Part shown: piece by piece, positions 60,374 through 64,000 of the stretch
Position numbering within the stretch: the first letter of the stretch is position 1
How the letters are laid out: every line of letters begins with the position of its first letter
Assembly: GCA_958299035.1 (NCBI GenBank)
Contig: CATQJL010000316.1
Location: 49,597,585-49,661,584 of the forward strand
DNA from: Cylicocyclus nassatus
Taxonomy: Eukaryota; Nematoda; Chromadorea; Rhabditida; Strongylidae
Direction of reading: 5' to 3'
DNA: 64,000 bases
The notes under the pieces: generated by a model
Seen by the model: only the letters and a program-made list of their open reading frames with translations
The model's database searches: none
What the model was told of the DNA's origin: nothing
Program-made: the position numbers and the translations under genes

Positions 60374-61905
60374 CCTTATGCTGGTTGTGGCTTGACAAGA
60401 TGGAAAATGGCTCGCTTCTTCTTGACGTTTTGCCAAGTCCACTGTCAAGCTTTTTGAGCATCTCCATTCGTAAAAAGCAGAGCGTAAAATGTCTTTATCC
60501 GAGCTTTTGGAAGGAGAATAGCTTTGGGAAGGAAGCAATCTAGTAGTAACTAGAATGGGTACGGGTATCAAACGTGATTTTTTTTGGAGTGAGCGGAAGT
60601 TTCATTAACACTTTCGGGCCGCAAATCGCGCGCGGCGAAAAAGAGGGTACTTTCAGCCATTAGCTAACAAAGAAGCCTTAATTTATAGAATATGAGCTAC
60701 ATCCGTAATCAGTTTGTCATATAATATCCATACCCAAAGTTCTGAGTGAATTCGAAGTGTTTGAATCTTATCCCTGAGAAGAACTTGTGTGCTTTCCTGA
60801 AAGATAGGAACAAAAACTCAGTTTCTGATTCTATCCAAAAGTATATATGTTGTATACAGTACACATCATTACTGAAACCATGGTTTTTCTCTTTGAAATA
60901 AGAGCAAAGAAAAGTTGCGACGTCGCATGCGTCGTTCGCGCTGCCGCACTTCATGCAATGGTTGTTCGATTTGTCCTCATATCTTCTGACTAAATATCGT
61001 CAGCACTGCTCATTTGAAAAGGAGGAGCTTAGCCTTTATTTGATAACTTTAAAACCGTTGAAGAAGCAGCGCTCGAGTCGAACCTCGTATGAGCCTCTCC
61101 GAAGCGAATAATTTGATATTTGTTATGACACTCTTGCGACTTCCACTCCCGAACATTCGTATCCGATTTCGAGTGACGTCGTATGCTAATCGCATGATTC
61201 TTCATTAAACAGTGCAGAGCTTGACGTTGTTTTGTACGCACATCGAATATTCCATTCAAATGTCGCGCTACTCTTCCTTTCGAAATCACAGATAAAGATG
61301 AGTTGAAATGAAAAGAAATGTTCCACAGAATCCCCATTTGGGAAAGACCCAAAAAATAGGCGCATTTTTTGTTTGCATAAACTTTCCAGATAGGAAAGAT
61401 TGACAGCAAACGAAGCCGGTCACTTGACACTTTCGCATTTTCTTTTCGTGGGCAAAAAATTAAATAAAAATTACTGGAACGTTCTACCGCCATAAGCCTG
61501 GCACATTTTTTTCTCACGGTTTTCGCCCAAGAGAGGCACACACAATAGAGCTATTAGCTTTCAGATGAGTGCACCTTCCCATTTCACTTTTAGCAAGCAA
61601 CGCTGCACTACGCATTTGTAGCAAAAAATAGGCCTTGCAGAGAGCCTTTTAAGGTTAAATTACTTTAGGATTACAAAGATAGTAACTTGAGGAAAGCTTT
61701 TTCGAGTTAAAAAAACATGAATCTAAAGAGCGAAAGTTGTTTGCAGTTTCCCTACCATTTGAATCGAAGAAAATACATTTAAGGCACACATTTATATTGA
61801 CAATGGACGGTTTTTTATCGATAGACAAATATTATGCTATTGTGGTCAGCAATCTCAAATGCTAACTTTGTCTTGCGTTATGTTCCTATTATTTGATATC
61901 GTATA
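60374..61905. other. unassigned intergenic sequence
   Basis: No exon or element was recognised. A minus-strand frame of 170 codons at 61029-61541 has no motif, signal or splice context that I can support. Confidence 0.4.
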
Positions 61906-61907
61906 TA

Positions 61908-62929
61908 TTAGGTCGTTCCGAAAGTTCTTTCCGTTTTTTCAACCTATCATAAAAACACATGGAATGAAGGTAGAGAAACGCTTCAAAAGCTATCCGGCGC
62001 AGCTTTTCTTCCTCTTTTCAAAAGTCATATTCCTCCGTCGCTCGCTCTTGTGGTCAGTGAGATAATGGCCGAAATTTCGGACCTATGGTTTTTACCATGT
62101 CCAACTTTGGCAATTTTTCACTATCTCCTTCTTTGACTTTTGGAAAAGCTTTAATAGCAGTCGGATAGAGTAAACAAAGTGCAATGCAATGCAATTTTTT
62201 GGCAATTTCAGCTGGCTTCTCATTATTTTTTTCAAATAACTTTTTCAGAACTCTTCACTTTTCCGAAGTCACAAAACACACAAACGCTCTGAACATCAAC
62301 AAATCTTCGGTTTTCGAAACTTTCAAAAGTCGTTTATGATTGTGCACTATTTTTACAATATAACTGAGTATTTATCGCTTTGAATTATAAGATTTCGCAT
62401 TTCACATGTACACCTTTAGGCGGGTTCAAAATCAAGAATTATGGAAATTTTATCGCCAGAGACCCCACAAACTATGAAGAAAAAGCACTCATCAGAAAGA
62501 GGAGAAAAAGCTGCATCCAATGACACCTTAGTTGTGCGCCGTTTTATATTCTATGGCTTTTGGCATTCCCAAAAGTGGAATTTGATAGCTTCAGAAAAAT
62601 AATTCTAAAAATGTTTTGAGGCTAGCTATAGATGCCAAAAAATTGCATTGCATTGCACTTTGTTTACTCTATCCGACTGCTATCAAAGCTTTTCCAAAAG
62701 TCAAAAAAGAAGATAGTGAAAAGTTGCCAAAATTGGACATGGTAAGAACCACGGGTTCGAAATTTCGGCCATTATCTCACTGAGCACAAGAGCGAGCGAC
62801 GGAGGAATATGACTGTTGAAAAGAGGAAGAAAAATTGCGTCGGATAGCGCTTGAAGCGTTTCTATACCTTCATCCCATGTGTTTTTATGATAGGTTGAAA
62901 AAACGGAAAGAACTTTCGGAACGACCTAA
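61908..62929. mobile_element. palindromic mariner-like MITE (family TTAGGTCG), copy 3
   Basis: TTAGGTCGTTCCGAAAGTTC and GAACTTTCGGAACGACCTAA form the ends, flanked by TA (61906-61907 and 62930-62931). The arms match for more than 300 bases, for example AAGTGCAATGCAATGCAATT near 62180 and its inverse near 62640. Non-coding. Confidence 0.9.
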
Positions 62930-62933
62930 TATA

Positions 62934-63746
62934 TTAGGTTGGAAACTAAGTTTTCCAACTGGTCTCATAAATTCCCTCTCACTCAACATGGCGCACTCAA
63001 ATTTTTCCACTGCGTTGGTTATTACGTAAGCTACAAGCGCAGCTGCTGTCCTACCAAATTCTGACGTCGCAGTGAGGGTTACGGTAGGTGTATGGTATGA
63101 AGGGGAAAAATTCAAAGTTTGACGGATTTGGCTGAAACTTGGCATAGGGATGTTATCCGACATGCTGATCACGAAAACGATAGTGAAATAGCGTGATAAG
63201 GGCTTTTTTCATAGGATTACTGTAGGTGTACGATATGGGGTCTCACCCTAAACAAGGAAAAAGGCGTTGACTCAACAAATGAATGTGATATTCGCGTCTG
63301 GCAGGTAAATAACCTTACTATAGAAAGTCTCAGCGGAATTTGAGCTTCGAACTCTTTAGTCATTGACGGTCGTCCCCAGCGGCTCTTGCGTACATCGACT
63401 CGTTCGAATTTATGAGGACGCCAAATCTCGACATGCCCCTATATTTTGTTCCTTTCTTAATAGGCCAAAGGAGTCAACCTCCAGCAATAAATTATAGACG
63501 AATCCGGATTACAGCGCATGGTCCAGGCTGCCAAAGGCTTCATTTTAGCTTGAAACCCCAGAAACTCTCAAATTTCACTGGTTTTCGAAAAACGCTTGAA
63601 ACTTTTCTATTTCGTGTTCAAAATGTAAACAATTTGTGCTCACTTGTAGCTCACATTGCATTCTACATGATGCCAAAGTTTGAGTGCGCCATATACAAAG
63701 AGAGTGAAGTTATGAAACCAGTTGCAAAACTTAGTTTCCAGCCCAA
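62934..63746. mobile_element. MITE with TIR TTAGGTTGGAAACTAAG
   Basis: The left end TTAGGTTGGAAACTAAGTTT and right end AAACTTAGTTTCCAGCCCAA lie in TA (62932-62933 and 63747-63748). Subterminal pairing continues with ATGGCGCACTCAAA / TTTGAGTGCGCCAT. It sits four bases from the previous MITE, so two mariner-type insertions share a TATA site. The interior is not palindromic and shows no transposase. Confidence 0.8.
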
Positions 63747-63748
63747 TA

Positions 63749-64000
63749 TATAGTTGGATGTCTGTTTGTCTGTCTGTCTGTACGTCTGCCTGTATGTTTG
63801 TAAGTATGTTCCGAATAGAAAATTCCATTTCTGAACCGATCCAGGCCACACTTTGCCCACATACACTTCGGGGCCGGGCGGGTGTCATAGGCCACTTTTC
63901 GTCATCGATCGACATCGATTTTATCGATTTTTATCGATTTTTTGTGAAGTTTGATTTACGGGACTGGGAGTTGGCACAGGGAGTAATCTAGCATGCTGAT
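63749..64000 (+). mobile_element. Helitron-family fragment (runs off window)
   Basis: Shares with 45395-45699 the ordered blocks GAATAGAAAATTCCATTTCT, ACATACACTT, GGGCGGGTGTCATAGGC, a TCGATCGA/TATCGATTTT run and GGGAGTTGGCACAGG. The 5' TC end is missing and the 3' end lies beyond the window. Confidence 0.7.

Noticed and set aside
59832..60571. Ser/Cys/Gln-rich frames such as CCSQLQ repeats
   Set aside because: Products of the CTGCAG tandem arrays in all frames.
61029..61541. A 170-codon minus-strand frame as a gene
   Set aside because: No recognisable domain, signal or splice signals, and an unremarkable composition; length alone is not enough in a 64-kb AT-rich window.

Overview
The window reads as nuclear DNA of a nematode, most likely a clade V parasite of the strongylid/hookworm kind (inference). 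The grounds are a 14-exon phenylalanine hydroxylase gene of nematode type, worm-like splice sites (TTTCAG-type acceptors, many short introns), a TTTCAG site just before the start of the other clear gene, and dense palindromic Tc1/mariner-like elements with RTE, SINE, Helitron and BEL-like pieces. No bacterial or viral gene, rRNA, genuine tRNA or CRISPR array was seen.

Layout. 1-4.06 kb: repeats (TA-flanked palindromic MITEs, a tRNA-derived SINE with a 10-bp target duplication, and an AT-rich TTCGAA-rich element). 4.07-6.90 kb: a plus-strand gene for a secreted, highly repetitive, strongly charged protein with no cysteine in its mature part. 7-14 kb: mostly unassigned, with small palindromes and two possible minus-strand exons. 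14.1-18.0 kb: a nest of elements inside one palindromic MITE, including a 227-bp TG tract and a tandem pair with Helitron-like 3' ends. 18.6-24.7 kb: further foldback elements. 24.7-29.1 kb: nothing recognised. 29.2-31.5 kb: a MITE carrying a nested palindrome. 31.9-32.3 kb: a possible two-exon gene fragment. 33.1-35.5 kb: a Tc1-like IR/DR element with a nested 655-bp TRIM retrotransposon.

37.0-43.2 kb: the phenylalanine hydroxylase gene (pah-1 orthologue, minus strand), reconstructed exon by exon with all phases closing. It gives a 455-residue protein with ACT, catalytic and tetramerisation regions. 45.4-45.7 kb: a complete short Helitron. 46.0-50.7 kb: a very large, nearly perfect inverted repeat (two 1.88-kb arms around 0.9 kb). 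53.6-55.1 kb: foldback elements, one holding a tRNA-like sequence. 56.16-59.50 kb: a full-length RTE non-LTR retrotransposon (minus strand) with a 12-bp target-site duplication and an RTE-style tandem 3' tail, broken by two TAG codons. 59.8-64.0 kb: more foldback elements and a Helitron fragment running off the end.

The two confident host genes share no operon: they lie 30 kb apart on opposite strands. PAH makes tyrosine, which nematodes also use in cuticle cross-linking and melanin-like pigment. The repetitive secreted protein has no assigned function; it could be a matrix, cuticle, eggshell or gland product, which is inference from composition only. All element ends and exon borders were read by eye.
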